A stretch of DNA of 64,000 nt from an uncultured Ruminococcus sp. (GCA_900539095.1 UQAR01000003.1:1-64000), one strand, 5' to 3'. Shown: positions 1 to 7,850, numbered from the stretch's first letter. Made by a program: numbers and translations. Notes: generated by a model from the sequence alone, not told the origin.

Positions 1-23
1 CTCTCTCTCGAGGCGACTTGTTT

Positions 24-52
24 ATTTTATCACCTTTTTTACCTTTTGTCAA
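24..52 (-). promoter_or_regulatory. SigA-type promoter reading out of the window
   Basis: On the minus strand TTGACA (47-52) is separated by exactly 17 bases from TAAAAT (24-29). It points left and would serve a gene beyond the window edge. No gene is visible in bases 1-167, which are otherwise pyrimidine-rich. Confidence 0.6.
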
Positions 53-138
53 CCCTTTTTCGCCTCTTCTATCTTTTTTATATTTTATTTCGCCTTTTTG
101 ATTACTTTTTAGGCAGGTTGTCGAATGGGGAAGATAAA

Positions 139-160
139 GAGGACAGCCTATCGGCTGCCC
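139..160 (-). terminator. hairpin after the DUF4364 gene
   Basis: Eight-pair stem GGGCAGCC/GGCTGTCC (one G-U) with a GATA loop, read on the minus strand just after the DUF4364 stop. The following T-tract is short and interrupted, so this is a weak terminator call for the aro operon end. Confidence 0.4.
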
Positions 161-167
161 TTTATTT

Positions 168-767
168 TCAGAACATTCCCTCTTCTTCTGCTGCCGACGG
201 AACATATTCTTCATTCTCTATTATATAGTCCACCACACGGCAATAAAAATCTGTAGGGTTCATCTGTATCTTCGATTTAATATAGTTCGCCTGCTCCTGA
301 TCCGGTGCATAAAGCGTTATATCCATAAGCACCATATCATCATCACAGCAGCGGCAATGCACGTTATATCCACGCTTTGCAGGCTTGATATCAAAGCTTA
401 TATCACGATCATTTTTAAGCTTAACAAACAGCCTCAACCCTGCCGCATATATCTTATCCCTGAAACTTTTCGGCACTAATTTCTTGAACTTCTCCGCACC
501 ATCAAGTCCCTTTTCCGTAAGCCGATAATAATTCGTGCCCTCTATCTCCACAAGCTCCAGCGTACCGTTTTCCAACATTCTGCTGACAGCCTCAGTGTAC
601 ACAAAATAATTCACAACGCCTTCGCCCGTTGCTATCTCTGTCAGCTGATTGGGCGTACAAAGCTGATTTATCTGACCGAGAAAATAAGCCAGTAATATTT
701 GAACCTCATACACGTCAGAAATATTCTTCATATTCTCTGAAATATGAGCCTCAGGATTTTGTACCAA
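168..767 (-). CDS. DUF4364 family protein (winged-helix-like)
   Basis: A 199-residue soluble protein resembling the DUF4364 family of Firmicutes. The first 80 residues look like a winged helix (a recognition-helix region followed by the turn EIEGTNYYRLTEKG), with an alpha/beta C-terminal half. It starts at TTG (765-767) with an AGGAGG site nine bases upstream; no nearer ATG in frame has a ribosome site. It is the last gene of the shikimate block, 27-28 bases after aroC, so it is probably co-transcribed. The family's biochemical role is unknown. A DNA-binding role is inferred only from predicted fold. Confidence 0.75.
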   Translation of the reverse strand: MVQNPEAHISENMKNISDVYEVQILLAYFLGQINQLCTPNQLTEIATGEGVVNYFVYTEAVSRMLENGTLELVEIEGTNYYRLTEKGLDGAEKFKKLVPKSFRDKIYAAGLRLFVKLKNDRDISFDIKPAKRGYNVHCRCCDDDMVLMDITLYAPDQEQANYIKSKIQMNPTDFYCRVVDYIIENEEYVPSAAEEEGMF

Positions 768-794
768 GCTATCAATCCTCCTTTGGAAAATTAT

Positions 795-1886
795 CTAAAA
801 ATTTGGGTATTCAAGCATATGATTGAGCAGAGCAATATTCACAGCCGCCTCTACGCACGGCACTGCTCTCGGAACGACGCACGGGTCGTGTCTGCCATTT
901 ATTTCAAGCGTTTCATTCCTCATTGCCGAATAATCCACAGTTGCCTGCGGTCTTGCTATTGACGGAGTAGGCTTGAATGCCACCCTCAGTGTGATAGGCA
1001 TACCTGACGCTATGCCGCCGAGTATTCCGCCATGATTGTTCGTCTTTGTGACAACGTGTCCCTTGTCATTTACATAGAACTCGTCATTATTCTCTGAACC
1101 TGTCATTTCTGCGACCTTAAAGCCTGCACCAAACTCAAGACCCTTTACCGCAGGGATACCGAAAATAAGCTGAGCGATAGAGTTCTCCAGTCCGTCAAAG
1201 ATAGGCGAGCCGATACCTGCCGGCACGTTTATGGCGATACATTCTATAATGCCGCCAACACTGTCCTTATCCTTTCTTGCCTTATCTATCTCCTTTATCA
1301 TTTCGTTGCCCTGAACGTCAATGATAGTCGGGAACTCCTTTCCACGAACTTCCCTTATCATGTCCTTAGTTGTGTTGATAGGGTCGAAAGCCTTATCCTT
1401 TATGCCATGCACTTCTGCAATATGTGCACCAACATAGATGCCTCTTTTTTCAAGTATCTGACCTGCTACCGCACCTGCAAAGCAAAGTGGTGCAGTAAGT
1501 CTGCCTGAAAAATGTCCGCCGCCTCTAACATCATTAAAGCCTCTGTATCTCAGTGCACCTGTATAGTCAGCGTGACCAGGTCTTGCAAGCTTTGAAAGAT
1601 TTGAATAATCCTGCGAATGCTGATCGGTATTGGCAATGAGTGCACAAAGAGGAGTGCCCGTAGTCTTGCCATTGAAATAGCCCGACATTATCTGCGGCAT
1701 ATCCTTTTCCTTTCTCTGTGTAGAGGTCTTGTTCTGCTTAGGTGCTCTTCTTGCCATAAACTGATATATCTTGTCAAGGTCGATAGACTCTCCCGGCGGC
1801 ACATTGTCCATAACAACGCCTATGGCAGGGCCGTGGCTCTCTCCGAAAACGGTAAAGCCTATATTGTTGTTCCATGTTGATGACAT
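795..1886 (-). CDS. aroC: chorismate synthase
   Basis: Converts 5-enolpyruvylshikimate 3-phosphate to chorismate, the last step of the shikimate pathway, using reduced FMN without net redox change. The 363-residue product has the family signatures: GESHGPAIG near the N-terminus, RPGHADYTGALRY and GGGHFSGR in the middle, and RHDPC with VVPRAVPCVEAA near the C-terminus. I place the start at ATG 1884-1886 because CAGGAGGAAG lies directly upstream; an in-frame extension to 1943 has no ribosome site and does not resemble the family. It sits 89 bases after aroA and just before the DUF4364 gene in the same orientation. Confidence 0.96.
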   Translation of the reverse strand: MSSTWNNNIGFTVFGESHGPAIGVVMDNVPPGESIDLDKIYQFMARRAPKQNKTSTQRKEKDMPQIMSGYFNGKTTGTPLCALIANTDQHSQDYSNLSKLARPGHADYTGALRYRGFNDVRGGGHFSGRLTAPLCFAGAVAGQILEKRGIYVGAHIAEVHGIKDKAFDPINTTKDMIREVRGKEFPTIIDVQGNEMIKEIDKARKDKDSVGGIIECIAINVPAGIGSPIFDGLENSIAQLIFGIPAVKGLEFGAGFKVAEMTGSENNDEFYVNDKGHVVTKTNNHGGILGGIASGMPITLRVAFKPTPSIARPQATVDYSAMRNETLEINGRHDPCVVPRAVPCVEAAVNIALLNHMLEYPNF

Positions 1887-1975
1887 TTTACTTCCTCCTG
1901 TCAGCTTATAAAGCCTGTATAAATAACGGCAGACGAGCCACACATTACAAACTGTACAAATTTATGTACTTGAGA

Positions 1976-3205
1976 TCAAGATTCTCTGCTTATCTCGCCG
2001 CCGATGCTCTCATATACCTCAAAGAAATCGGGATATGATTTTCTGACGCACTCTGCTCCCTTTATCTTCAAAGGAGAAGTGCATCTTGTTGCAGCCACCG
2101 CCATTGACATTGCTATCCTGTGGTCATTGAAACTCTCCACAGTTCCGCCGTTAAGTGCCAAAACGCCCTCTATTTCAAGGCCGTCGTCAAGCTCTTTTAC
2201 TCTGCCGCCTATTTTGTTAAGGCACTGTGAGATAGCCGAAAGCCTGTCGCACTCCTTTATCCTAAGACGTGCGGCATTTCTTATATAGCTTTTACCCTCG
2301 CAGAAACAGCCAAGCACCGTCAAGATAGGCACAAGGTCCGGTATATCAGAGCAGTCAAGGTCAAAAGGCTGCAAGCTGCCATTTTTATTATACACTATTT
2401 TTTCGCATATTTCAACAATTTTTTTGTCGCCCTGAAAAGATTTTTCTTCAAGCCCTGCTATTTCTATCCTGCTGCCGAGAGAATTTGCCACTTTGAAGAA
2501 AGCTGCCTGAGAGTAATCACCCTCAACTTTTCCGCTGAAAGGCTCATAATGCTGACCGCCTTTCACAAAATAGCCGTTCTCAGTTTCCTCTATCTTACAG
2601 CCATGATCTCTGAGCGTGCCCAAGGTGATGTCAACATATGGTTTTGACTCAAGATGAGATGTGAGAACTATCTCGCTGTCCTCTTTGAGCAGCGGCAGTG
2701 CAAACAGCAGCCCCGTGATAAACTGCGAGGATATACCGCCGTCAACATAGAACTTGCCCCCTGTCAGCTTGCCGTTCACAGGAAAAGGCATGGTGTTGTC
2801 ATATTCAAAGCTTATGCCATGCTTTGGAAACTCATCAAGATATGGGGTTATAGGTCTTTGAGGAAGTCTGCCTCTGCCTTGGAAAGTGGTTTTCACGCCC
2901 AGTGCACAAGCCACAGGTATAAGAAATCTCAGGGTCGAACCGCTTTCTCCGCAGTCAAGCTCCGCTGTTTCGGGAATATCTTTTATGCCTGTTATCTCAG
3001 CCCTGTCCCCTGTGAAATCTATATCCGCACCAAGCTTACGCATACAGCTCATTGTGGCAAGTATGTCCTCAGAGGGATAGATATTCGTTATGGTAGAAGT
3101 GCCCTCAGACAATGCTGCGGCAATTACCATTCTGTGTGCAACGCTCTTTGACGGCGGTACGGTCACACGTCCGCTGAGCTTTGTTGGAAATACAGTAATA
3201 TTCAT
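1976..3205 (-). CDS. aroA: 3-phosphoshikimate 1-carboxyvinyltransferase (EPSP synthase)
   Basis: Transfers the enolpyruvyl group of phosphoenolpyruvate to shikimate 3-phosphate. The 409 residues show the N-terminal PPSKSVAHR phosphate-binding motif, GESGSTLRFL (with the GNSGT-type loop here reading CGESGST), and the C-terminal KECDRL and NDHRIAMS motifs. Length is normal for the bacterial enzyme. A ribosome site (GGAGGAAAG) precedes the ATG. The stop of aroB lies 12 bases upstream, so aroB-aroA are tightly coupled. Activity and glyphosate class cannot be judged by eye. Confidence 0.96.
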   Translation of the reverse strand: MNITVFPTKLSGRVTVPPSKSVAHRMVIAAALSEGTSTITNIYPSEDILATMSCMRKLGADIDFTGDRAEITGIKDIPETAELDCGESGSTLRFLIPVACALGVKTTFQGRGRLPQRPITPYLDEFPKHGISFEYDNTMPFPVNGKLTGGKFYVDGGISSQFITGLLFALPLLKEDSEIVLTSHLESKPYVDITLGTLRDHGCKIEETENGYFVKGGQHYEPFSGKVEGDYSQAAFFKVANSLGSRIEIAGLEEKSFQGDKKIVEICEKIVYNKNGSLQPFDLDCSDIPDLVPILTVLGCFCEGKSYIRNAARLRIKECDRLSAISQCLNKIGGRVKELDDGLEIEGVLALNGGTVESFNDHRIAMSMAVAATRCTSPLKIKGAECVRKSYPDFFEVYESIGGEISRES

Positions 3206-3217
3206 ATCTTTCCTCCG

Positions 3218-4327
3218 TTACATCTCTGCGATTATATCGGCTATCTGTTTCTCGGCTACCTCTTTGCCATACTGATTTTCGCCGAAACACATCATTTCGC
3301 CTATCTCTTTCTGGAAAACGAACCTCAGCTTTCCGTCACGAACTTTTTTATCTGTATAAAGCTTTTTCACAAGCTCTGCCCTGTCAATATAGTCAGGTAT
3401 GCCAACAGGCAGCTTTGCTCTTTCAAGGAGTTTTTCCACACGCATTTCATTTTCATGGGATATAAAGCCAAACTTTTCGCCGAGCCTTGCCTGTGCCACC
3501 ATGCCGATAGCCACAGCCTCGCCATGATAAAGTCTATAGTCTGACACTGTTTCAATGGCTCTTCCAACAGTGTGACCAAGGTTGAGCACCTCTCTCAGAC
3601 CCGACTCTCTCTCGTCTTTCATTACCACCTTGTACTTGACCTCGCAGTTTTTCTTTGCGATATATTCACAAGCCTCGCCGTCACATCCAAGCACCTTTTC
3701 CACGTTCTTTTCAAGATACTCAAACAGCTCCTTATCCCCAAGGCAGCCATGCTTTATAGTTTCCGCAAGACCGCTTGAAAGCTGCTTTTCAGGGAGAGTT
3801 TTCCATGTGTCGATATCGAGATACACCTTTTTAGGCTGATTGAACAGACCTATAAGATTTGTTGCAAGCGGCGTATCAACGGCAGTTTTTCCGCCGACAG
3901 ATGCGTCAGCCGCTGCCAGCAGCGTGGTAGCATAATTCACGAACGGCACTCCTCTGCCGTACGTTCCAGCCACAAAGCCTGCAAGGTCAGTGACAACGCC
4001 GCCGCCCACAGCAACTATGCAGCAATCACGGCGAAAACCTTTTTCAAGCATAGAGTCCTCAACGAACTCTTTCATCTGCCTTGTTTTGGACTTTTCTCCC
4101 TCAGGTATCACAAAAAGCTCGGCTTTCAAACCTGCGGCATTGAGCCTTTCATAAATATCTCTGCCGTAAAGATCCACAACGATAGAATCCGTCACAACGG
4201 CAAATTTCTTTATCTTTCCCACAAGACCGCCTTTGAGGTCGCTAACAAGCGTATCCTGCAATTTTCTGCCTATCTCTATATCGTAAGAATCGTCCACGAC
4301 CCTTCTAAGTTCGCAGTTGAATTTCAT
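3218..4327 (-). CDS. aroB: 3-dehydroquinate synthase
   Basis: Cyclises DAHP to 3-dehydroquinate, second step of the shikimate pathway, NAD- and metal-dependent. The 369-residue protein shows the NAD-binding GGGVVTDLAGFVAGTYGRG segment and the zinc-ligand regions SGLAETIKHG, NLGHTVGRAIE and LYHGEAVAIGM. Family length. First of the tightly spaced aroB-aroA-aroC run, with the LURP-one-like gene 51 bases upstream. No aroD, aroE or aroK is present in the window, so the pathway is completed elsewhere in the genome. Confidence 0.96.
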   Translation of the reverse strand: MKFNCELRRVVDDSYDIEIGRKLQDTLVSDLKGGLVGKIKKFAVVTDSIVVDLYGRDIYERLNAAGLKAELFVIPEGEKSKTRQMKEFVEDSMLEKGFRRDCCIVAVGGGVVTDLAGFVAGTYGRGVPFVNYATTLLAAADASVGGKTAVDTPLATNLIGLFNQPKKVYLDIDTWKTLPEKQLSSGLAETIKHGCLGDKELFEYLEKNVEKVLGCDGEACEYIAKKNCEVKYKVVMKDERESGLREVLNLGHTVGRAIETVSDYRLYHGEAVAIGMVAQARLGEKFGFISHENEMRVEKLLERAKLPVGIPDYIDRAELVKKLYTDKKVRDGKLRFVFQKEIGEMMCFGENQYGKEVAEKQIADIIAEM

Positions 4328-4378
4328 TTATATCAAGCCCTTTCAGTACAATTTTTTACTCAGTTAGTGGTGCTATGC

Positions 4379-4849
4379 TTAGTTTCCGTCAGAGCATTTC
4401 TCAGCGTCTATCGCCAGTGCAATGAGCAGACCTGCCAAAGCGTTGGCGTCGTCATAAACGTCTATAACATAAGTGTCCGTAAGGTGCAAAAGCTCTTTTG
4501 ATACACGCATTATCTCATCTGCTCCGCTGTAAACAGAATAGTCCCAGCCGAAAATGTCGCCGTCCACTCTCCAGCCGCAGAAGTCTATGTCGAACTTAGG
4601 CTTGAAAAAGGTGAACTCTTTCTTTATGCAGCCCATGTACTCGCCGCCTATGTATATCTCAAAGGTCGGCAAAAATTTCAGCACCTTTTCTTTTAGCACG
4701 CCCACTTTGTTTCCCATGCTGTCGTATACCTCCAGCAAGTGACCCCATGAGAGCCTACCTTTTACGCTAAAAACTGTGTTGCCATATTCGTCGCACACGT
4801 CATAGCTGTCAAGCCATGAAAACAGCCTTTGTTTGAGCACAAGTTTCAT
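4379..4849 (-). CDS. LURP-one-related (DUF567-type) protein
   Basis: A 156-residue cytosolic protein with the Tubby-like LURP-one pattern: repeated short beta-strands containing DEYGNTVFSVKGRLSWG and the DSMGNKVGVLKEK repeat, with no signal peptide. The start is at ATG 4847-4849, preceded by CAAAGGAGG; the nine extra in-frame codons upstream lack a ribosome site. It is the first gene behind the promoter at 4894-4922 and lies directly before aroB, so it is probably the promoter-proximal gene of the aro operon. The function of bacterial members is not established. A link to aromatic biosynthesis rests only on position. Confidence 0.75.
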   Translation of the reverse strand: MKLVLKQRLFSWLDSYDVCDEYGNTVFSVKGRLSWGHLLEVYDSMGNKVGVLKEKVLKFLPTFEIYIGGEYMGCIKKEFTFFKPKFDIDFCGWRVDGDIFGWDYSVYSGADEIMRVSKELLHLTDTYVIDVYDDANALAGLLIALAIDAEKCSDGN

Positions 4850-4893
4850 CGTTCTGCCTCCTTTGTACTTTATCAATTTACAGTCCTAAAATT

Positions 4894-4922
4894 ATTATAC
4901 CACAAAACAGGATATTTGTAAA
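4894..4922 (-). promoter_or_regulatory. promoter of the LURP-aroB-aroA-aroC-DUF4364 operon
   Basis: TTTACA (4917-4922), 17-base spacer, TATAAT (4894-4899) on the minus strand. The ribosome site of the LURP-one-like gene follows about 30 bases later. No other strong promoter is seen in the run down to base 168. Confidence 0.65.
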
Positions 4923-4923
4923 G

Positions 4924-4953
4924 AAAAAAGAGGTGCAGAAACACCTCTTTTTC
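4924..4953 (-). terminator. terminator of aroF
   Basis: AAAAGAGGTG-loop-CACCTCTTTTT: a ten-pair stem closed by A/T tracts, just after the aroF stop. It separates aroF transcription from the aro operon promoter next to it. Confidence 0.85.
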
Positions 4954-4963
4954 AATGTCTTGT

Positions 4964-5986
4964 TTATTCGTTTACATCAAGAGGCTTGCCCATGAATTCA
5001 GAAAGTGCCTTGATCTTCTTCATTGTTTCAGCGAACTGTGCAGGTGTAAGTGACTGTGCACCGTCGCTCCATGCATTCTTAGGGTCATTGTGTACCTCTA
5101 TCTCAAGAGCGTCACAGCCTGCTGTTACAGCACAAAGTGCCATTGGCTCAACCAGTGATGCGATACCGGTAGCGTGGCTAGGGTCGATAGTGATAGGAAG
5201 ATGTGTTTTCTGCTGAAGAAGAGGAACAGCTGAAAGGTCAAGAGTATTTCTTGTTGCAGGCTCAAAAGTACGGATACCTCTCTCGCAGAGGATAACGTTC
5301 TGATTGCCCTCAGACATTATGTACTCAGCAGACATAAGAAGTTCCTGAAGAGTTGCTGAAAGACCTCTCTTGAGAAGAACAGGCTTGTCACTTCTGCCGA
5401 GAGCCTTGAGCAGTGTGAAGTTCTGCATATTTCTTGCACCCACCTGAACAACGTCAACGTCTGCAAAGCAGTCAAGATCAGAAAGATCCATGATCTCAGT
5501 AACGATAGGCAGACCTGTTACCTTTCTTGCCTGAATAAGAAGGTCGATACCCTCTTTGCCAAGTCCCTGGAATGAGTATGGTGAAGTTCTTGGCTTGAAC
5601 GCACCGCCTCTGAGCATTGTCGCACCTGCCTCCTTGACAGCGATAGCAGTTGTGATGACCTGCTCCTCAGTTTCTACAGAGCAAGGGCCTGCAATGACCT
5701 GAAGTTTTCCGCCGCCTATTTTTCTGCCGGCAACGTCGATAACAGTGTTGTCAGGGTGGAACTTTCTGTTAGCGTTCTTGTAAGGCTCCTGCACACGCTG
5801 GACCTTTTCAACGCACTCCTTAGCCTGAACAGCCTCGATATCGATCTGAGTTGTGTCGCCGATAAGACCGATAACATTTGAATGAACGCCCTCTACCAGA
5901 TTCGTCGATACGTGGAACTGGTCGAGCCAGTTCAAAAGCTCTTCTACCTGTTTTTCCTGTGAATTGTTTTTCAATACGATTATCAT
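4964..5986 (-). CDS. aroF: 3-deoxy-7-phosphoheptulonate (DAHP) synthase, type I-beta
   Basis: Condenses phosphoenolpyruvate with erythrose 4-phosphate, the entry step to aromatic amino acids. Residues 1-70 form the ferredoxin-like N-terminal domain typical of the AroF/I-beta subclass. The barrel follows with AGPCSVE, GGAFKPRTSPYSFQG, the metal/PEP region KRGL, and DPSHATG near the C-terminus. The 340-residue length fits. GGAGGAAAGTAAC precedes the ATG. It is transcribed separately from the other aro genes, behind a leader with a short aromatic-rich ORF and a terminator (6021-6216), so it is probably controlled by attenuation as well as by any allosteric feedback. Confidence 0.96.
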   Translation of the reverse strand: MIIVLKNNSQEKQVEELLNWLDQFHVSTNLVEGVHSNVIGLIGDTTQIDIEAVQAKECVEKVQRVQEPYKNANRKFHPDNTVIDVAGRKIGGGKLQVIAGPCSVETEEQVITTAIAVKEAGATMLRGGAFKPRTSPYSFQGLGKEGIDLLIQARKVTGLPIVTEIMDLSDLDCFADVDVVQVGARNMQNFTLLKALGRSDKPVLLKRGLSATLQELLMSAEYIMSEGNQNVILCERGIRTFEPATRNTLDLSAVPLLQQKTHLPITIDPSHATGIASLVEPMALCAVTAGCDALEIEVHNDPKNAWSDGAQSLTPAQFAETMKKIKALSEFMGKPLDVNE

Positions 5987-6020
5987 GTTACTTTCCTCCG
6001 AAATTCAAATTTGTATAGGC

Positions 6021-6062
6021 AATAAAAACAGCCGTGACATTCTTTTCCAAGAAAGCCACGGC
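6021..6062 (-). terminator. leader terminator (attenuator) upstream of aroF
   Basis: On the minus strand GCCGTG..TTCTT pairs with AAGAA..CACGGC around a GGAA tetraloop, followed by TGTTTTTATT. It lies between the leader ORF and the aroF ribosome site, so RNA polymerase must read through it to reach aroF. Its 5' arm CGTGGCTTTCTT (6049-6060) is complementary at 11 of 12 positions to leader-ORF codons 30-33 (6118-6129), which gives a competing antiterminator pairing. Confidence 0.8.
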
Positions 6063-6105
6063 TTATAATAAACGCAGATATAAAAACAGAAACTTCTCTA
6101 TACGC

Positions 6106-6216
6106 CTATTCTGATCTCGTCGCTTTCTTCACACGCCAAAAAAACTCGTAGCCATAAAAGTAGCTCAAGCTCATAAAGAAGTATGTAAAGACTGCAAACA
6201 TGATAACAGTAGACAT
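6106..6216 (-). CDS. aromatic-rich leader peptide of aroF (36 residues)
   Basis: ATG at 6214-6216, GAAAGGA about ten bases upstream, TAG stop at 6106-6108. Twelve of 36 residues are aromatic (7 Phe, 4 Tyr, 1 Trp), including FTYFF at 10-14 and YFYGYEFFW at 19-27, followed by a basic tail RVKKATRSE. It begins about 40 bases after the predicted +1 of the aroF promoter and ends about 45 bases before the attenuator stem. By analogy with enterobacterial pheA/trp leaders, ribosome stalling on Phe/Tyr/Trp codons would leave codons 30-33 free to pair with the terminator 5' arm. The alternative is a small membrane protein, since residues 4-27 are also hydrophobic. Confidence 0.65.
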   Translation of the reverse strand: MSTVIMFAVFTYFFMSLSYFYGYEFFWRVKKATRSE

Positions 6217-6261
6217 ATTCTGTTTTTCCTTTCGATTTATTTGTTATTGCTAACCACGCTT

Positions 6262-6290
6262 ATTATACTCTCACAGGCAGTAGTTGTCAA
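6262..6290 (-). promoter_or_regulatory. aroF leader promoter
   Basis: Consensus TTGACA (6285-6290), 17-base spacer, TATAAT (6262-6267) on the minus strand, giving +1 near 6255 ahead of the leader ORF. An 11-base perfect inverted repeat (arms 6270-6280 and 6296-6306) brackets the -35 box and could be an operator. Confidence 0.85.
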
Positions 6291-6336
6291 TAGCTCTGCC
6301 TGTGAGTTTACATTTTTTTAACGTTTGCAAAACACT

Positions 6337-7599
6337 TTATTCTTCGTTTTTTACCTTATAGCCCTCCACAAGGTGATAGACCTTGATATCCACAAGGGCG
6401 TCAAGTGCGATGCCCTCGGCGGTATAATCCTCGCTGAATATCCTGCCCTCCTGCCTTATGGTGTTCACAAGACCTGCCTTGTCAAAAGGCAAAAGAAGTC
6501 TGCATCTCACGCTGTTTTCAGGCAATGCCTTTTGTATCGCCGCCAGCAGACTGTCAATACCGGTGCCGTTTTTGGCGGATATCTTCACCGCCTCGCCGTT
6601 GGTGTCAAGCTCGTTTATATAAGGCACTTTATCACACTTGTTGAACACTGTCACCACAGGTATGCCCTCACAGCCAAGTTCTTTGAGCAGCTCAAGGGTA
6701 ACTTTTGCCTGCTCCTCGCAGTCATCTGCCGAGGCGTCGCACACATGGATTATAACGTCCGCACTTGCCGCCTCTTCAAGGGTGGATTTGAACGCCTCCA
6801 CAAGCTGGTGCGGCAGACGTCTGATAAGTCCTACCGTATCAATAAGCGTCACCGACCTGCCGTCCGGAAGTTCGATAGCCCTTGAGGTAGTTTCAAGTGT
6901 CGCAAAAAGCTTGTTCTCCGCAAGCACGCCTGCCTCGGTGAGATAATTGAGCAGTGTGGATTTGCCCACGTTCGTATAGCCAACTATCGCCGCTGTGAGA
7001 ACTCCGTCCTTTTTGCGGCGTTTTCTCATAAGTCCACGGCGTTTTTCTATCTCTTTTAGCTCGTCTGAAAGTGCCGCAATGCGTGTTCTGATGTGTCGCT
7101 TGTCAGTTTCAAGCTTTGATTCACCAGGACCTCTTGTGCCTATTCCGCCACCAAGACGTGACATATTCGTTCCCATGCCTGCAAGCCTTGGAAGTCTGTA
7201 TTTATTCTGTGCTATCTCTACCTGCAATCTGCCCTCACGGGTCGTTGCACGCTGAGCGAAAATATCCAGTATGAGCATAGTTCTGTCGATAGTGAAAACG
7301 CCGCACACGTCCTCGATATTTCTTATCTGCGTGGCTGTCAGTTCGCAGTCGAAAACTATCCTGTCGATATCCTCGTTTTTGCATATCTCAGCCATTTCTT
7401 CAAGCCTGCCTGAGCCTATGCAAGTTCCGCTGTCAAAGGACGGTCTTTTCTGTGTTACTCTTGCTATCACCTCACCGCCTGCTGTTTCTGTCAGCTCTTC
7501 AAGCTCGTCAAGGGAAAGCTCCACGTCATACGAACCTGTATCCACCGCCGCCAGCAGCACACGGTCTTTCTTTATTGTGTTGTCAACCATTTCTGCCAT
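6337..7599 (-). CDS. hflX: GTPase HflX (ribosome-splitting/rescue factor)
   Basis: HflX binds the 50S subunit and splits stalled ribosomes. The 420-residue product has the N-terminal HflX domain, a helical linker with GGGIGTRGPGESKLE, then the G domain: G1 GYTNVGKSTLLN, G3 DTVGLIRRLP, G4 NKCD and the C-terminal small domain. I start it at ATG 7597-7599, eight bases after AAGGAG; two in-frame starts just upstream are too close to that site. It is preceded by a leader carrying an 11-codon ORF and a terminator, which suggests induction when translation is perturbed. Confidence 0.95.
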   Translation of the reverse strand: MAEMVDNTIKKDRVLLAAVDTGSYDVELSLDELEELTETAGGEVIARVTQKRPSFDSGTCIGSGRLEEMAEICKNEDIDRIVFDCELTATQIRNIEDVCGVFTIDRTMLILDIFAQRATTREGRLQVEIAQNKYRLPRLAGMGTNMSRLGGGIGTRGPGESKLETDKRHIRTRIAALSDELKEIEKRRGLMRKRRKKDGVLTAAIVGYTNVGKSTLLNYLTEAGVLAENKLFATLETTSRAIELPDGRSVTLIDTVGLIRRLPHQLVEAFKSTLEEAASADVIIHVCDASADDCEEQAKVTLELLKELGCEGIPVVTVFNKCDKVPYINELDTNGEAVKISAKNGTGIDSLLAAIQKALPENSVRCRLLLPFDKAGLVNTIRQEGRIFSEDYTAEGIALDALVDIKVYHLVEGYKVKNEE

Positions 7600-7653
7600 G
7601 TTCATCACTCCTTAATGTCTGTTGTCAAGCCGCTCTTCGGCTTTTTCAGGCAT

Positions 7654-7677
7654 AAAAAAACACACCCTCAGGCGTGT
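7654..7677 (-). terminator. leader terminator upstream of hflX
   Basis: ACACGCC-TGAG-GGTGTGT (seven pairs, one G-U) followed directly by seven T on the minus strand. It lies about 55 bases before the hflX start and after the 11-codon leader ORF, so it would cut the transcript before hflX unless an alternative fold wins. Confidence 0.75.
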
Positions 7678-7742
7678 AACCAACAACGTTATACGGAAGA
7701 GTCGGAGCGGCTTGTGCCAATGCACCTGCCTGATATTCGGTT

Positions 7743-7778
7743 TTAATAACTGCTCACCCAAATTCTTGTGATTCTCAT
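7743..7778 (-). CDS. 11-residue leader peptide of hflX (MRITRIWVSSY)
   Basis: ATG at 7776-7778 with AAAGGAG about 11 bases upstream, stop TAA at 7743-7745. The ribosome-site region GGAGCG/TCGGAC (7782-7793) is complementary to CGCTCC/TCCGAC further down the leader (7701-7709), so translation of this ORF could switch leader folding. The layout (promoter, tiny ORF, terminator, translation-rescue gene) is that of antibiotic-responsive leaders. Translation of the ORF is inferred. Confidence 0.55.
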   Translation of the reverse strand: MRITRIWVSSY

Positions 7779-7811
7779 GTTGTCCGACGCTCCTTTCGTA
7801 AAATATGCTTT

Positions 7812-7840
7812 ATTATATCACAGCCATGATATTTTGTCAA
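7812..7840 (-). promoter_or_regulatory. hflX leader promoter
   Basis: Consensus TTGACA (7835-7840), 17-base spacer, TATAAT (7812-7817) on the minus strand, with +1 near 7805, just ahead of the leader ORF ribosome site. Confidence 0.85.
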
Positions 7841-7850
7841 GCATAAAAAC

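Noticed and set aside
5987..6260. T-box riboswitch for aroF
   Set aside because: No T-box core sequence or stem I specifier loop is visible; the short leader with coding aromatic codons fits attenuation better.
7600..7840. 6S RNA or other known ncRNA in the hflX upstream region
   Set aside because: The segment is explained by a promoter, an 11-codon ORF with ribosome site and a terminator, and lacks the long 6S-type bulged rod.
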